Positions 1-9,723 are shown, counted from the stretch's first letter. The stretch is DNA of 64,000 nucleotides from an uncultured Lachnospiraceae bacterium (GCA_947178145.1 CAMWXE010000013.1:1-64000), one strand, 5' to 3'. Numbers and translations are program-made. Notes: generated by a model from the letters alone, not told the origin.

Positions 1-47
1 ATCTTTTCCATACCAGAATTATAACAGAAACAGGATATTTCTGCTGA

Positions 48-233
48 AAATTTTTTGGACGGCTTCGTCAGAATGACGACATACATGCCTTCACAAAAGG
101 AGCTTTCACGGATAACAAGATAGAGGAGTTATTGAAGCAACCTAAATGTGATTTTGTATTATATGTTGGTAATAAAAAATTGGTAAAAAGGAAAGAGTTT
201 GAACAGTACATATCGAAGAGTTTGGAAATATAA
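48..233 (+). pseudogene. Excisionase (Xis) C-terminal remnant
   Basis: An open frame after a stop at 45-47 runs to TAA at 231-233. Its last 40 residues read like the end of Tn916-type excisionases: DNKIEELL, then CDFVLYVGNKKLVKRKEFE. There is no start codon and no recognisable N-terminal winged-helix part. Excisionase genes of this type usually sit just before the integrase, as here. Either the gene is truncated or its 5' half has been replaced. The family match is by eye and fairly convincing for the C-terminal part only. Confidence 0.6.
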
Positions 234-336
234 ATCTAAAGTTTAATTTAATTATACTAAAATGACAAAGGATATGATATAATTACTATTTGTATCAAAC
301 TCTTTTGTTATTGGATAACAGAAGGGAGTTTGCTTT

Positions 337-1473
337 ATGGGTAAAGATTTAAGAGGAAAAGAGCTTGGAGTAGGCATAAGTCAGAGAAAGGATGGATTGT
401 ATACAGCAAGATTCACAGATCGAAACGGAAAAAGAAAACAACAGTACTTTAAAAAGCTACAGGAGTGCAGAAATTGGCTTGCAGATGCACAGTTTCAAGA
501 CGAGCATGGAAATATAAATGCTTCGGGTGAAATGACAGTTGATGCATGGTTTGATTACTGGATTAAAAATATTAAAGGTAAGACGGTGAGATGGAGTACA
601 CTGAGAAATTATCAAGACCGTTACGAAAAGAATATTAAGAAAGTTATAGGAAACATGATAATAAGTAACGTCAAGCCTATGCATTGCCAAAATGTACTAA
701 ATATTATGGATAACGAGGAATATGCAGGATCGAGTATGGCAAGAGCGAGAGCAACAATGAGTTCCATGTTTTCAGATGCACTGGACAACAGTTTAATAAA
801 TGTTAATCCAGTCGCCAAAAGCGTAAAATGTCCAAAAAAGCCAGAGAAGAATACAAGGGTATTTACAGTGGATGAACAAAAAAAGTTTATAGATGTTGCA
901 AAAGGTAGTAGGAATTATCTTCACTATCTTTTCATATTGCAAACAGGTATGCGTTCAAGTGAGCTGCGCGGATTAAAATGGGATGATATAGATTTTTCGA
1001 ATCGAATTATCCATGTTAGACGCAATATAATCTATGATTCTTCTTCGGGTGAGTTTATTACAGGTGATCTGAAAACAAATTCAGGTTTAAGAGATATTCC
1101 TATGACACCAGCAGCCTATGAAATACTTATGAAAATGAAAAGTCAAGAAACGAAACAAAAGAGAAAGGCATTTTCATTTGAATTTTCGGATTGTGTCTTT
1201 TTAAATCGGTTTGGTAGACTTTTCCCCAATTCAAATTATGATAGGAATTTAGCAGATTTATGTGAAAAAGCTGGGATTGAGAAGATATCCATGCATACTT
1301 TGCGTCATACATTTGCAACAAGGTGCATCGAATCAGGAATGAAGCCTAAGACTTTGCAAAAGATCCTCGGACATGCTAACCTGGCTATGACAATGGATCT
1401 ATATGTCCATGTTACAGATGATGAAAAACAAAAGGAAATGCAGAAGTTTGGAGATTTGTACAATGTGGTGTAG
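337..1473 (+). CDS. int: Tyrosine recombinase (integrase)
   Basis: This 378-residue site-specific recombinase would catalyse integration and excision of a mobile element. An N-terminal arm-binding region (about 1-60) precedes a core-binding SAM-like domain (about 65-165) and the catalytic domain. Visible catalytic residues are R206 in TGMRSSE, H320 and R323 in HTLRH, H346 in LGHANL and the nucleophile Y356 in MDLYVHV, so it looks active. AAGGGAG precedes the ATG. Base composition is AT-rich compared with the genes downstream, fitting acquired DNA. The excisionase remnant upstream suggests a Tn916-like xis-int order, which would put the element's end just downstream. Confidence 0.93.
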   Translation: MGKDLRGKELGVGISQRKDGLYTARFTDRNGKRKQQYFKKLQECRNWLADAQFQDEHGNINASGEMTVDAWFDYWIKNIKGKTVRWSTLRNYQDRYEKNIKKVIGNMIISNVKPMHCQNVLNIMDNEEYAGSSMARARATMSSMFSDALDNSLINVNPVAKSVKCPKKPEKNTRVFTVDEQKKFIDVAKGSRNYLHYLFILQTGMRSSELRGLKWDDIDFSNRIIHVRRNIIYDSSSGEFITGDLKTNSGLRDIPMTPAAYEILMKMKSQETKQKRKAFSFEFSDCVFLNRFGRLFPNSNYDRNLADLCEKAGIEKISMHTLRHTFATRCIESGMKPKTLQKILGHANLAMTMDLYVHVTDDEKQKEMQKFGDLYNVV

Positions 1474-1511
1474 TAAATGGTGTAAAAGATACTTTGATAT
1501 ATGCTTAAAAC

Positions 1512-1534
1512 CTTAAAATATTGGGGATTTTAAG
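1512..1534. repeat. Inverted repeat downstream of int
   Basis: CTTAAAAT (1512-1519) and ATTTTAAG (1527-1534) form a perfect 8-bp dyad. It lies just after the integrase, where either a weak terminator or the element's attachment site would be expected. No long U-tract follows. Confidence 0.35.
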
Positions 1535-1550
1535 AAAATGAAAATATACA

Positions 1551-1580
1551 TTTACATCATGTCACTTTATAGGGTATACT
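1551..1580 (+). promoter_or_regulatory. Predicted promoter of the four-gene operon
   Basis: TTTACA (1551-1556) and TATACT (1575-1580) are separated by 18 bp, a good vegetative sigma-factor promoter about 30 bp before the first ATG of the operon. It separates the operon from the integrase. Confidence 0.6.
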
Positions 1581-1612
1581 AAAAGATAATGAGTTTTTAA
1601 GGAAGTGAAACG

Positions 1613-4600
1613 ATGAGTGACAACAGGGAGAAGCTGGTATATCTCGAATTTTCTTGCCAGAATATAGAACGAAATGCAGAGCCTGGGGAAATTGTCGAGG
1701 ACAGCTTTACCATATATGCCGCTGATGGGTACGCAGAGGGAAAGATCTATTCGTCTGATACAAGGATGAGATTGTATGAGATCGAATTTAGTGGTGTGGA
1801 GACGCAGATTGGATATTGCTTTGATGGGACTGCTGCCGAGGCGGGCAACTGTATCCGGGGGGAGTTTGTGATCATCAGCAACCGCGGCGAATATGCGATA
1901 CCTTATAAAATTAATGTACTAAAACCGTTGCTTCAAAGTTCTCTTGGAAACATCAAAAACTTGTTTCATTTTACAAACCTCGCGCAGACAAACTGGGAAG
2001 AGGCGGTCGCACTTTTCTATTCGCGAAATTTTGTTTCCGTCTTGCAGAAAAGTGACCGCAATGCTTATTTGTCCTATGTGGGGCAGGCACGCTATGAGGG
2101 AAATGAGCAGAATGTTGAGGAATTTTTGATTGAAGTCAGTAAAAAAACGCCTATTATATATCGTTTTGATATCGAAGGCTTTCTTCTTGAGGATATCCAG
2201 GACAGCATTGTGAAGAGTATTGTTATCACTAAGAGCGGTTGGGGCTACAGCTGCGTTCATGTATGGATTCAAGGAGATTTTATCAGTACAGACAGTCAGC
2301 TTTTGACCAATGAGGATTTTATTAATAACAAGTGTAATTTTAATATATATATCGATGCCTCAAAGCTGCATAATGGTGTAAACAGCGGGGCAGTTATCTT
2401 TTCTGACGCGTGTAACGATTACACGATCCCTTTTGATATTTTAATAGAGGAGGAGCCGCAGAGAAGGACGGACAACAGGAAACAAAAACAGGCGTTATGC
2501 AATATGGTGAGCGGTTATGCCGATATGAGGTTGAATCGACTGACAAAGAATCAGTGGATAAACCGGTTTGAGCGGGAGCTCGGTGTTCTTTTGGAGTTGG
2601 ATGAGGACAGTATACTCTTCAATCTGTATCGAGTGCAGCTGCTGATTACCAAGGAGCGTTTCAATGAGGCAAAATGGTATCTCGACATGTTAGAACAAAG
2701 ACTGTCAAAGGAGCCAACCGACATTTTCCAGAATTGCTATTACCTGTATCTTATGACACTGTTCAACTGTGCAGAGGATTATGTGAGAGATGTCAGCGAT
2801 GAGATTGAGACGATTTATGCCAACAATCCCACCGAATGGAGACTGGGCTGGTTTATCCTGCAGATCAATGAGGATCTTCAGCGCAGCAGGGAGCTTCGCT
2901 GGCAGTTTATGGAGGAAATGTTCAAAAACGGCTGCACGAGTCCGCTGTTGCTGTGCGAGGCAGTCTTGCTGCTGCAGGATCACCCGACTTTCCTGCTAAA
3001 ATTGGAGCGCTTTGAGGAAAGTGTTTTGTGGCATGGAGCCAGACGGCAGATGCTCAGGCCAGAGTTAATTGAGCAGCTACAGTACCTTGCTGCCCGCAAG
3101 AAGGAGTATTCAACCCTGCTTCTCAGGATACTGGGAGAGGTGTATCGCACTTATAAGTCGCCGCAGACAGTAGCATCGATCTGTCATGTTTTGATATTGG
3201 GCGAGCGCAAAGGCGTGGATTATTATCCCTGGTATGCGCTTGGTGTGGAGCATTCTGTGAGAGTGACAGGACTGTATGAGTATTATATGATGTCGCTTGA
3301 GCTTGACAAGTATGGAGATATCAAGGAAGGCATAGAAATTCCCAAGATGGTATTGATGTATTTTGCTTATCAGAGTACGCTCGACTATGAATTGAATGCT
3401 TTCTTATATGCATATATCATTAAGAACAGAGAGAAGTATCCAGATTTGGAGCAGAGTTATCGCATTGCGATTGAGCGATTTGTGGTGGACCAGATCAAGT
3501 TGGGGCATATCAACGAAAATCTTGCCTATTTGTACAGGAATATGCTGGCACCACAGATGGTCATGGATGAGACGGCGTATGCTTTCACGCCGCTGCTTTT
3601 CATGCATCGCATCTATGTGGATAACCCGAAAGTAATAAGTATTGTCGTTATCCATGAAAAGGTCAATGGAGAGAGCTCTTATCCAGTGACAAACTGTGTC
3701 TGTATGATACCGATTTATGGAAGTGAATATAAACTCTTTCTACAAGATGAGAATGGCAACCGCTTTACGAAAAGCATCCACTATGAGAATAAGCAGCTTA
3801 TGGAGCCCAAAAAGCAGCTGGGATATATCAGTGGTTATATGCAGGGGCGACTGCGGTTTGATATCTATCTGTGCGAAGTGGACAAGAATTACATAACGAT
3901 TTCAATGGACAATGTCAAACGTTTTAAGAACCTTGCAGAGTCACCGCAGGTAGTAGAGAGCTTTAAGAAGGAAATTCGCACAAAACTGTTGCGGTTTTAT
4001 TATGATAATGATATGATTGGCGAGCTCGACGCTTTCCTGGAGGATACGGAAGCAGATGAGATGGAGGCTTCTGAGCGCGCGGAATTTATCAAATTTCTGA
4101 TTTCGAGGGGAATGTTTGACAAGGCCTATTACTGGCTGCGCTCTTATGGCGTGACCGGCGTGGAGTCAAAGTCGGTGGCGAGACTTGTCAGCAAGCGCAT
4201 TGTCAACAGGGATTATGAGTATGATGAATTTCTTGTGAATGTGGCACACTACATTTACAAGAACATGAAATACGATGAAAATATCTTGCGTTATTTAATG
4301 ATCAATTATGAAGGAAAGGTTGCTGAACTCAGAAAACTATGGAAATCTGCTGTCGATTTGGAACTTGATGCGAAGCAGATTATGGAGCGGATTCTGAGGC
4401 AGACAGAATATACAGGTGTTACGATTCCGGACAGGGACAGCCTGCTGATTGCATATGTGCAGTGTGAGGAATATGACCGGGGGCTGGTGAATGGGATGCT
4501 TTTAAATATGTCCTATGAATACTTTGTCTATGAGGCGATTCTGTGTCCGGAGATTTTTGATATATTATATCAAAAATATGTGCATGGAGAGTTGACTGAC

Positions 4601-5254
4601 AGGGTATGTAAACTGGCTCTCTTAAAGTTTTGGGCAGAGAATATACAGAGTGGACTGGAAGTGCCTGGAGATATCGCGGGGCAGTTTATACAAGAGCTTT
4701 TGCGCGACGATGTATATTTTCCTTTTTATGTAAAACTTGTGGATATGCTGCCAGAACTGCACTATATTAAAAATTGTGTGTTTGTGGAATATCGGACACA
4801 GCCGCAGAGTCAGGTATATATACACTATACATTTGATGACAGCTCTTTTACTGGCAATCCAATGGAGCGTGCTGAGGAAAACCCGATAGAAGATATTAAT
4901 TACGAGTGTTATGAAATCAGGGAAATGAAGGAAATGTATGAGGGAATCCACGTGAGCATGTTCCAGCTTTTTCACGGGGAAACGATACAGTATTACATTA
5001 CAGAGAGCTGCCTGGAAAACAAAGAGACGCTGCAGGAACATGTGACGCAGAGTGGTACATTATATGGTAAATCAGAAGTAGACTTTGTCAGTACAGCATC
5101 GGGAATACAGCAGTACGATACAGAGGATCGATTTAATATATTAAATGGTATTATGCTGAGCATTAGTCTGCATGACGAGGTGACGGCACAACAGCTGACA
5201 GAAGACTACATCTATCAGGATTTCTGCGTAAGAGAGCTTTTTAAAGTGTTGTGA
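1613..5254 (+). CDS. Giant DUF5717-like protein, Ig-like plus alpha-solenoid
   Basis: This 1213-residue protein has no known function. I recall Pfam DUF5717 for this Lachnospiraceae family, not verified here. Residues about 1-110 and 185-285 look like beta-sandwich (Ig-like) domains; about 290-1000 is a helical repeat region like a TPR solenoid, and the C-terminus returns to beta structure with many Tyr and Glu. There is no signal peptide or membrane segment, so it is probably cytoplasmic and a scaffold. AAGGAAG precedes ATG 1613. It starts an operon with an actin-fold ATPase 31 bp downstream, then a TPR protein and a membrane coiled-coil protein. Confidence 0.8.
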   Translation: MSDNREKLVYLEFSCQNIERNAEPGEIVEDSFTIYAADGYAEGKIYSSDTRMRLYEIEFSGVETQIGYCFDGTAAEAGNCIRGEFVIISNRGEYAIPYKINVLKPLLQSSLGNIKNLFHFTNLAQTNWEEAVALFYSRNFVSVLQKSDRNAYLSYVGQARYEGNEQNVEEFLIEVSKKTPIIYRFDIEGFLLEDIQDSIVKSIVITKSGWGYSCVHVWIQGDFISTDSQLLTNEDFINNKCNFNIYIDASKLHNGVNSGAVIFSDACNDYTIPFDILIEEEPQRRTDNRKQKQALCNMVSGYADMRLNRLTKNQWINRFERELGVLLELDEDSILFNLYRVQLLITKERFNEAKWYLDMLEQRLSKEPTDIFQNCYYLYLMTLFNCAEDYVRDVSDEIETIYANNPTEWRLGWFILQINEDLQRSRELRWQFMEEMFKNGCTSPLLLCEAVLLLQDHPTFLLKLERFEESVLWHGARRQMLRPELIEQLQYLAARKKEYSTLLLRILGEVYRTYKSPQTVASICHVLILGERKGVDYYPWYALGVEHSVRVTGLYEYYMMSLELDKYGDIKEGIEIPKMVLMYFAYQSTLDYELNAFLYAYIIKNREKYPDLEQSYRIAIERFVVDQIKLGHINENLAYLYRNMLAPQMVMDETAYAFTPLLFMHRIYVDNPKVISIVVIHEKVNGESSYPVTNCVCMIPIYGSEYKLFLQDENGNRFTKSIHYENKQLMEPKKQLGYISGYMQGRLRFDIYLCEVDKNYITISMDNVKRFKNLAESPQVVESFKKEIRTKLLRFYYDNDMIGELDAFLEDTEADEMEASERAEFIKFLISRGMFDKAYYWLRSYGVTGVESKSVARLVSKRIVNRDYEYDEFLVNVAHYIYKNMKYDENILRYLMINYEGKVAELRKLWKSAVDLELDAKQIMERILRQTEYTGVTIPDRDSLLIAYVQCEEYDRGLVNGMLLNMSYEYFVYEAILCPEIFDILYQKYVHGELTDRVCKLALLKFWAENIQSGLEVPGDIAGQFIQELLRDDVYFPFYVKLVDMLPELHYIKNCVFVEYRTQPQSQVYIHYTFDDSSFTGNPMERAEENPIEDINYECYEIREMKEMYEGIHVSMFQLFHGETIQYYITESCLENKETLQEHVTQSGTLYGKSEVDFVSTASGIQQYDTEDRFNILNGIMLSISLHDEVTAQQLTEDYIYQDFCVRELFKVL

Positions 5255-5285
5255 CGGGAACTTTTCTGTAAGAGAGGTAAGAAGG

Positions 5286-6635
5286 ATGTTGATTGAAAGG
5301 GCATTGGATGAGATAACGAAAAAGAATAAAGTGGTAGTTGGCTTTGATCTGGAAAATGATTATTCACAGATCAGCTACTGTCGGCAAAATCAAAGTATGC
5401 CCGAAACAGTCAGTCTGGTGATGGGAGAGGAGCAGTATAATATTCCCACACTTTTGTGCAAAAAAAATGGTGTTGAGGGAGAAGCTGCATGGCTGATCGG
5501 CATAGAAGCTCTGAAAGTGGCAAAAGAAGGACAAGGAGTGCTTGTGGAGGACTTGGTGCTGCTGGCGAAAAACAATGGCAGTGTCAGGGTAGGCACGGAT
5601 TCTGCATCCAAGGACGAACTGTCTGCGGAGTATCTGTTGGAATTATTTATAAAAAAAGCACTTGCAATTTTATCTGCATATGTTGTAACTGAGGATATTG
5701 CGGCGGTGGCGTTCACTATGAAGAATATCGACACGGATGTTATGGAAAAGATCCGGAAGATATCAAAGCATATCGGACAGCGGAAAATGGAGGTTTATTT
5801 TCTGAGTCGTGAAGATTGTTTTTTTCAGTATATGATTCACCAGCCACAGGAAATGTGGATACATGATGTACTCTTGTATGACTATAGAAGTGATGGCATC
5901 AACAGCTACCTTCTTTCCATGAACAGAAAGACAAATCCAGTGGCGTGTTTTATAGATGCTGCAGAGTATCCGCAGATGAAGATACCAGATCTGTCAGATA
6001 AGAATGAGACTGCCAAAGCCGCATATTTCAAACAGCTTGATTCCGTACTGCTCGAGATTGTGCGGAAAAACTGTGATCAGAAAATAATTACATCTGTTTT
6101 CTTATTAGGAGAATCGTTCTCGAAGGATTGGTGTCGGGAATCTCTGAAATATATGTGCAGGGGAAGACGCGTGTTTCAGGGAAATAATCTTTTTAGCAAA
6201 GGCGCCTGTTATGGCGCACGCGAGCGTGTTTATCCCTCAACATTGTCCACGTCTTATGTATATCTGTCGGAGGACAAGCTTCGGGCCAATATTGGTATGA
6301 CTTGCGACAGAGGGCAGGTTGAAGTCTACTATCCGATTCTCGACGCGGGCACAAACTGGTATGATGCACAGAATACTTTCGACGTGATGCTTGTGAAGAA
6401 TAATGCAATTACGCTCAATATATCTCCGGTGGATGGAAGAAAGACACGAGTGGCGCGGATTTCTCTCGAGGGGCTGAAGGTGCGGGGCAATAAGACCAAT
6501 CGGGTGGAGCTTCGATTTTATATGGAAGATGCCAATGCAGTGCAGATTGAAATTAAGGATAAGGGGTTTGGGGAGTTTTTTCCGTCCACAGGTCAGATTT
6601 GGAAAGAATGTTTGCCGCTTGAGGTGATCACATAA
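5286..6635 (+). CDS. Hsp70/actin-fold ATPase-like protein (DUF5716-like)
   Basis: This 449-residue protein shows the landmarks of the Hsp70/actin ATPase fold. A phosphate-1-like loop is VVGFDLENDYSQ (about 16-27), a phosphate-2-like segment is LLYDYRSDG (about 195-203) and an adenosine-binding-like segment is VFLLGESF (about 270). The last 120 residues are beta-rich and resemble a substrate-binding domain. The usual GTTNS of the first loop is replaced by ENDYSQ, so nucleotide use may differ from DnaK. I recall this family as DUF5716, not verified. Its fixed position after the giant solenoid protein suggests the two act together. The true substrate is unknown. Confidence 0.75.
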   Translation: MLIERALDEITKKNKVVVGFDLENDYSQISYCRQNQSMPETVSLVMGEEQYNIPTLLCKKNGVEGEAAWLIGIEALKVAKEGQGVLVEDLVLLAKNNGSVRVGTDSASKDELSAEYLLELFIKKALAILSAYVVTEDIAAVAFTMKNIDTDVMEKIRKISKHIGQRKMEVYFLSREDCFFQYMIHQPQEMWIHDVLLYDYRSDGINSYLLSMNRKTNPVACFIDAAEYPQMKIPDLSDKNETAKAAYFKQLDSVLLEIVRKNCDQKIITSVFLLGESFSKDWCRESLKYMCRGRRVFQGNNLFSKGACYGARERVYPSTLSTSYVYLSEDKLRANIGMTCDRGQVEVYYPILDAGTNWYDAQNTFDVMLVKNNAITLNISPVDGRKTRVARISLEGLKVRGNKTNRVELRFYMEDANAVQIEIKDKGFGEFFPSTGQIWKECLPLEVIT

Positions 6636-6679
6636 TGTAAGAAGGAATTGCTTCTGATGATAAAATTGAGGTTATGTAA

Positions 6680-7513
6680 ATGAATAATGTTTGTCTATGT
6701 ATAGGAAATTATGCGAAAAATCCATTTTATTTAAAATTTTCCGACATTTCATTGTATTCTATAGAAGAGTTATGTTATTATTTTATGGAAAGGGTACATC
6801 TTTTAGATGACTCGATTGTCTCGGCAGAGCTTGTGAATTGGATTCGGCAGGAATGCGGGTTAGCAGAACTTGCGGACGAGCTGGATGTGTATGTCAGAAA
6901 GCATGTGTCAGTTGCTGCTTTTGTCTCAACGATCTTTGAGCGGACCGGAATGTATGACAACAGTACGGTTAAGCAGGTGGACCGCATTTTGAAAGAGCAG
7001 TCAAACCTTACGATAACAGAGAAATACAAAAAGAGAGCAGAATATTTGTACCAGCAGGGTAGATTTCGACAGGCACTTGTCATCTACAGAGAGCTTGCGG
7101 AGTATATTCCTTCCAGGGACAGTGCGGGAAAAGCATTGCTATATTATAATATGGCTTCTATTTATGCGATGGATTTTGCATTTAAGCAGGCGGCAGATTT
7201 ATACTATGAAGCTTACTTGCTTCACCCTGACAGGCAGACAAGATGTGCTTATATTCTCGCGAATAGAAAGGCGCTCACAGACTACGCATACGGTGCTTTC
7301 AAGAGGGAGAATCCGAATTGGGAGGAGGATTTTCTCAAAGTGGAACAAATGTGTGCGCAGGCGGATGAAAAATGGCTTGCTTCACGGGAGAGAAAACTGG
7401 TGACAGAGCTGGCAGAGCTCAAGGATAGTGGTCAGATGGAGGCGTACCGTCAGCAGTCGCAGACAGTGATCAGACAGCTCAAGAAGGATTACAAGCGTCA
7501 GACAAAGAATTAG
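6680..7513 (+). CDS. TPR-repeat protein of the Hsp70-fold operon
   Basis: This 277-residue protein is soluble and mostly helical. The N-terminal 100 residues are unassigned. About 115-185 hold two TPR-like hairpins (YLYQQGRFRQALVIYREL and a second around YYNMASIYAM), and the C-terminus is a charged helix ending in a Lys/Arg-rich tail. TPR units normally bind other proteins, so it may be the adaptor between the ATPase and the other members. It lies 44 bp after the ATPase gene and 34 bp before the membrane coiled-coil gene. No enzyme motif is visible. Confidence 0.75.
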   Translation: MNNVCLCIGNYAKNPFYLKFSDISLYSIEELCYYFMERVHLLDDSIVSAELVNWIRQECGLAELADELDVYVRKHVSVAAFVSTIFERTGMYDNSTVKQVDRILKEQSNLTITEKYKKRAEYLYQQGRFRQALVIYRELAEYIPSRDSAGKALLYYNMASIYAMDFAFKQAADLYYEAYLLHPDRQTRCAYILANRKALTDYAYGAFKRENPNWEEDFLKVEQMCAQADEKWLASRERKLVTELAELKDSGQMEAYRQQSQTVIRQLKKDYKRQTKN

Positions 7514-7547
7514 GGAGGCAGGTATTGTTGAAAGGGGTTATGAAAAT

Positions 7548-8732
7548 ATGGGATTATTCGGAAAGATAAAAGGTCTTTTTAACCGACAGACAGATGATGA
7601 GGAAAATGTATACAGACCTGATTGGGAGGAGAGCCTGAAACGTGACAATATTGACATGCATGACAAGCTGCAGCGTGAACATTACGTCAAGGCATGTCTG
7701 GAGCAGATGTCAGAGGCTTCCAAGGAATTGGATATTCTTGGAGGGGAGTACAATCTAGTGACTTCCTATCTGACAGATATGGAGGAGCTTGAGGCACAGA
7801 ACGAAGCGGTCAAAGAGCAGTTAAAAGCATACGCCACAAAGATTATTGAGTTGGAGAATGGCAGGGAGAAGTTGGACAAGAAACGCCGTATCATGAAGCC
7901 GGAAGACTATCTTCGCATGGAGCGCGTTGAGCAGTATATGCCAGAGGGATATCACAAATTAAAAGAAGCAGAAGATTACCAGGTGCTCGTGAAAAAGGAT
8001 ATGGGAAGGCTTGACGGTGAGCGCCACGCCTATTATTACAGAAAAAATGAGCTTCAGAATGCGTTGCAGAATGTGAAAGGAATTACAATTATGTGTGTCG
8101 CCTCGATGCTGTTTCTGATATTGATGCTCTCAGTGATCAGTGCCGCGTGGCAGCTTGACGTCACGCTTGGATATGCGATTGCCATATTGATTATGGCATC
8201 GACACTCGCCTTTGTGTTTGTCAAGTTTCACGAATGGCAGAGAGAGCTTGTGAAAGTTGAGAAGGGGATCAATAAGCTTGTTCTTTTGCATAATACAGTG
8301 AAAATACGCTATGTGAACAATACGAATCTGTTAGAGTATTTATATGTAAAGTACAATGTCAACAGCTCCAATGAGCTTAAGAAACTATGGGACAAGTATC
8401 TCGAGGAGAATATTCACCGTGAGCAGGAGAAGCAGATGGAGCAGGATATGGATTTCAATGAGGCGGCTCTGCTGAAACTTCTTCGCAGCTGTAATATTGC
8501 AGATCCCAATGTCTGGCTTCATCAGGCAGCGGCGCTGATTGACAATAAGGAGATGGTGGAGATCAGACATGATCTGATCATCAGACGACAAAAGCTCAGG
8601 AAGCAGATGGAGTACAATGCGAAAGCAGCCCAGGAGGCGCAGGACGAGGTCAAGGATATCGTTGAGAAATATCCTGAATATGCAGAGCGGGTACTGGATT
8701 TGGTATCTGATTATGAAAAGGCACTTGCATAG
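7548..8732 (+). CDS. Membrane-anchored coiled-coil protein
   Basis: This 394-residue protein has a long charged coiled coil (about 30-175). A hairpin of two membrane helices follows (about 179-201 and 207-228), then a second coiled coil to the end. With two membrane passes and positive charge before the first, both coiled coils should face the cytoplasm. No catalytic motif is seen. As last gene of the operon it could anchor the solenoid/ATPase/TPR proteins to the membrane; this is inference from gene order only. There is no recognisable terminator before the purC promoter region. Confidence 0.75.
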   Translation: MGLFGKIKGLFNRQTDDEENVYRPDWEESLKRDNIDMHDKLQREHYVKACLEQMSEASKELDILGGEYNLVTSYLTDMEELEAQNEAVKEQLKAYATKIIELENGREKLDKKRRIMKPEDYLRMERVEQYMPEGYHKLKEAEDYQVLVKKDMGRLDGERHAYYYRKNELQNALQNVKGITIMCVASMLFLILMLSVISAAWQLDVTLGYAIAILIMASTLAFVFVKFHEWQRELVKVEKGINKLVLLHNTVKIRYVNNTNLLEYLYVKYNVNSSNELKKLWDKYLEENIHREQEKQMEQDMDFNEAALLKLLRSCNIADPNVWLHQAAALIDNKEMVEIRHDLIIRRQKLRKQMEYNAKAAQEAQDEVKDIVEKYPEYAERVLDLVSDYEKALA

Positions 8733-8750
8733 GGAAAAGTTGCTGTGCGG

Positions 8751-8795
8751 TTAGCGCGAACGCAATCGAACATATTCGTTTGCTAATGATATAAT
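8751..8795 (+). promoter_or_regulatory. purC promoter with overlapping dyad
   Basis: An extended -10, TGaTATAAT, has its TATAAT at 8790-8795. A dyad with arms TTAGCGCGAACG (8751-8762) and CGTTTGCTAA (8777-8786) covers the -35 position, with a second CGAA-N4-TTCG at 8767-8778. CGAAC half-sites resemble the PurR box of Bacillus. Purine repression is therefore plausible but inferred. Confidence 0.55.
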
Positions 8796-8818
8796 GACAA
8801 TAATAGGAGGAAAAAATA

Positions 8819-9691
8819 ATGCAGAAATTTGCACCAGTTAAAGAGGGTAAGGTACGTGAGGTATATGACAATGGGGATAGTCTGATTATTGTGGCAACAG
8901 ATAGAATTTCCGCATTTGATGTGATCTTAAAGAACGAAATAACAAAGAAAGGCGCGATACTGACACAGATGTCAAAGTTCTGGTTTGATTTTACAAAAGA
9001 TGTTGTGCCAAATCACATGATTTCAGTGAATGTCAAAGACATGCCTGAATTTTTCCAGAATGACAGATTTAATGGCAGCAGTATGATGTGCCGCAAGCTC
9101 GAGATGCTTCCGATTGAGTGCATCGTGCGCGGCTATATCACAGGAAGCGGCTGGGCAAGCTATAAGGAAAACGGAACCGTGTGCGGCATCAGGCTTCCCG
9201 AGGGATTGAAAGAGTCAGAAAAGCTCCCTGAGCCCATCTACACACCGAGTACAAAGGCTGAGATCGGATTGCATGACGAGAATATTTCCTTTGAGCGGAG
9301 CATCGAAGTGCTTGAGGCAAAATTCCCTGGTAGAGGTGAGGAATATGCCACAAAGATCAAGGATGCCACGATTGCGCTCTATAAGAAGTGCGCGGCGTAT
9401 GCCCTGAGCAGGGGGATTATTATCGCGGATACCAAGTTTGAGTTTGGTCTTGACGGGAACGGAAATGTGGTGCTTGGCGATGAGATGCTCACGCCGGACA
9501 GCTCGCGGTTCTGGCCGTTGGAAGGATATGAGGCAGGAAAGGGACAACCATCTTTTGACAAGCAGTTTGTGAGAGACTGGCTCAGGGCAAATCCTGACAA
9601 TGATAATCTTCTGCCAGATGAGGTTGTCGCTAAGACGGTTGATAAGTATAAGGAAGCATTCGCGCTGCTCACAGGAAAAGAGTTTGCTTAG
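8819..9691 (+). CDS. purC: SAICAR synthetase
   Basis: Phosphoribosylaminoimidazole-succinocarboxamide synthase joins CAIR with aspartate using ATP, a late step of cytoplasmic IMP synthesis. The 290-residue protein begins with the typical KEGKVREVYDNGDSLIIVATDRISAFD and carries the family motif YITGSGWASY around 107-116 and TPSTKAE around 142-148. AGGAGG lies 6 bases before the ATG. It is somewhat longer than the 237-residue E. coli enzyme but fits the longer form. It leads purC-purF-purB. Confidence 0.96.
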   Translation: MQKFAPVKEGKVREVYDNGDSLIIVATDRISAFDVILKNEITKKGAILTQMSKFWFDFTKDVVPNHMISVNVKDMPEFFQNDRFNGSSMMCRKLEMLPIECIVRGYITGSGWASYKENGTVCGIRLPEGLKESEKLPEPIYTPSTKAEIGLHDENISFERSIEVLEAKFPGRGEEYATKIKDATIALYKKCAAYALSRGIIIADTKFEFGLDGNGNVVLGDEMLTPDSSRFWPLEGYEAGKGQPSFDKQFVRDWLRANPDNDNLLPDEVVAKTVDKYKEAFALLTGKEFA

Positions 9692-9723
9692 GCACGAACG
9701 ATCGAGGGGTATGGGAAAAATTT

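Noticed and set aside
5390-5734. Minus-strand 114-codon frame
   Set aside because: It lies inside the Hsp70-fold ATPase gene, which has coherent motifs; the antisense frame has none.
1-8732. Prophage region extending through the four-gene operon
   Set aside because: No phage structural gene is present; the operon has its own promoter and the base composition of the chromosome, unlike the AT-rich integrase.
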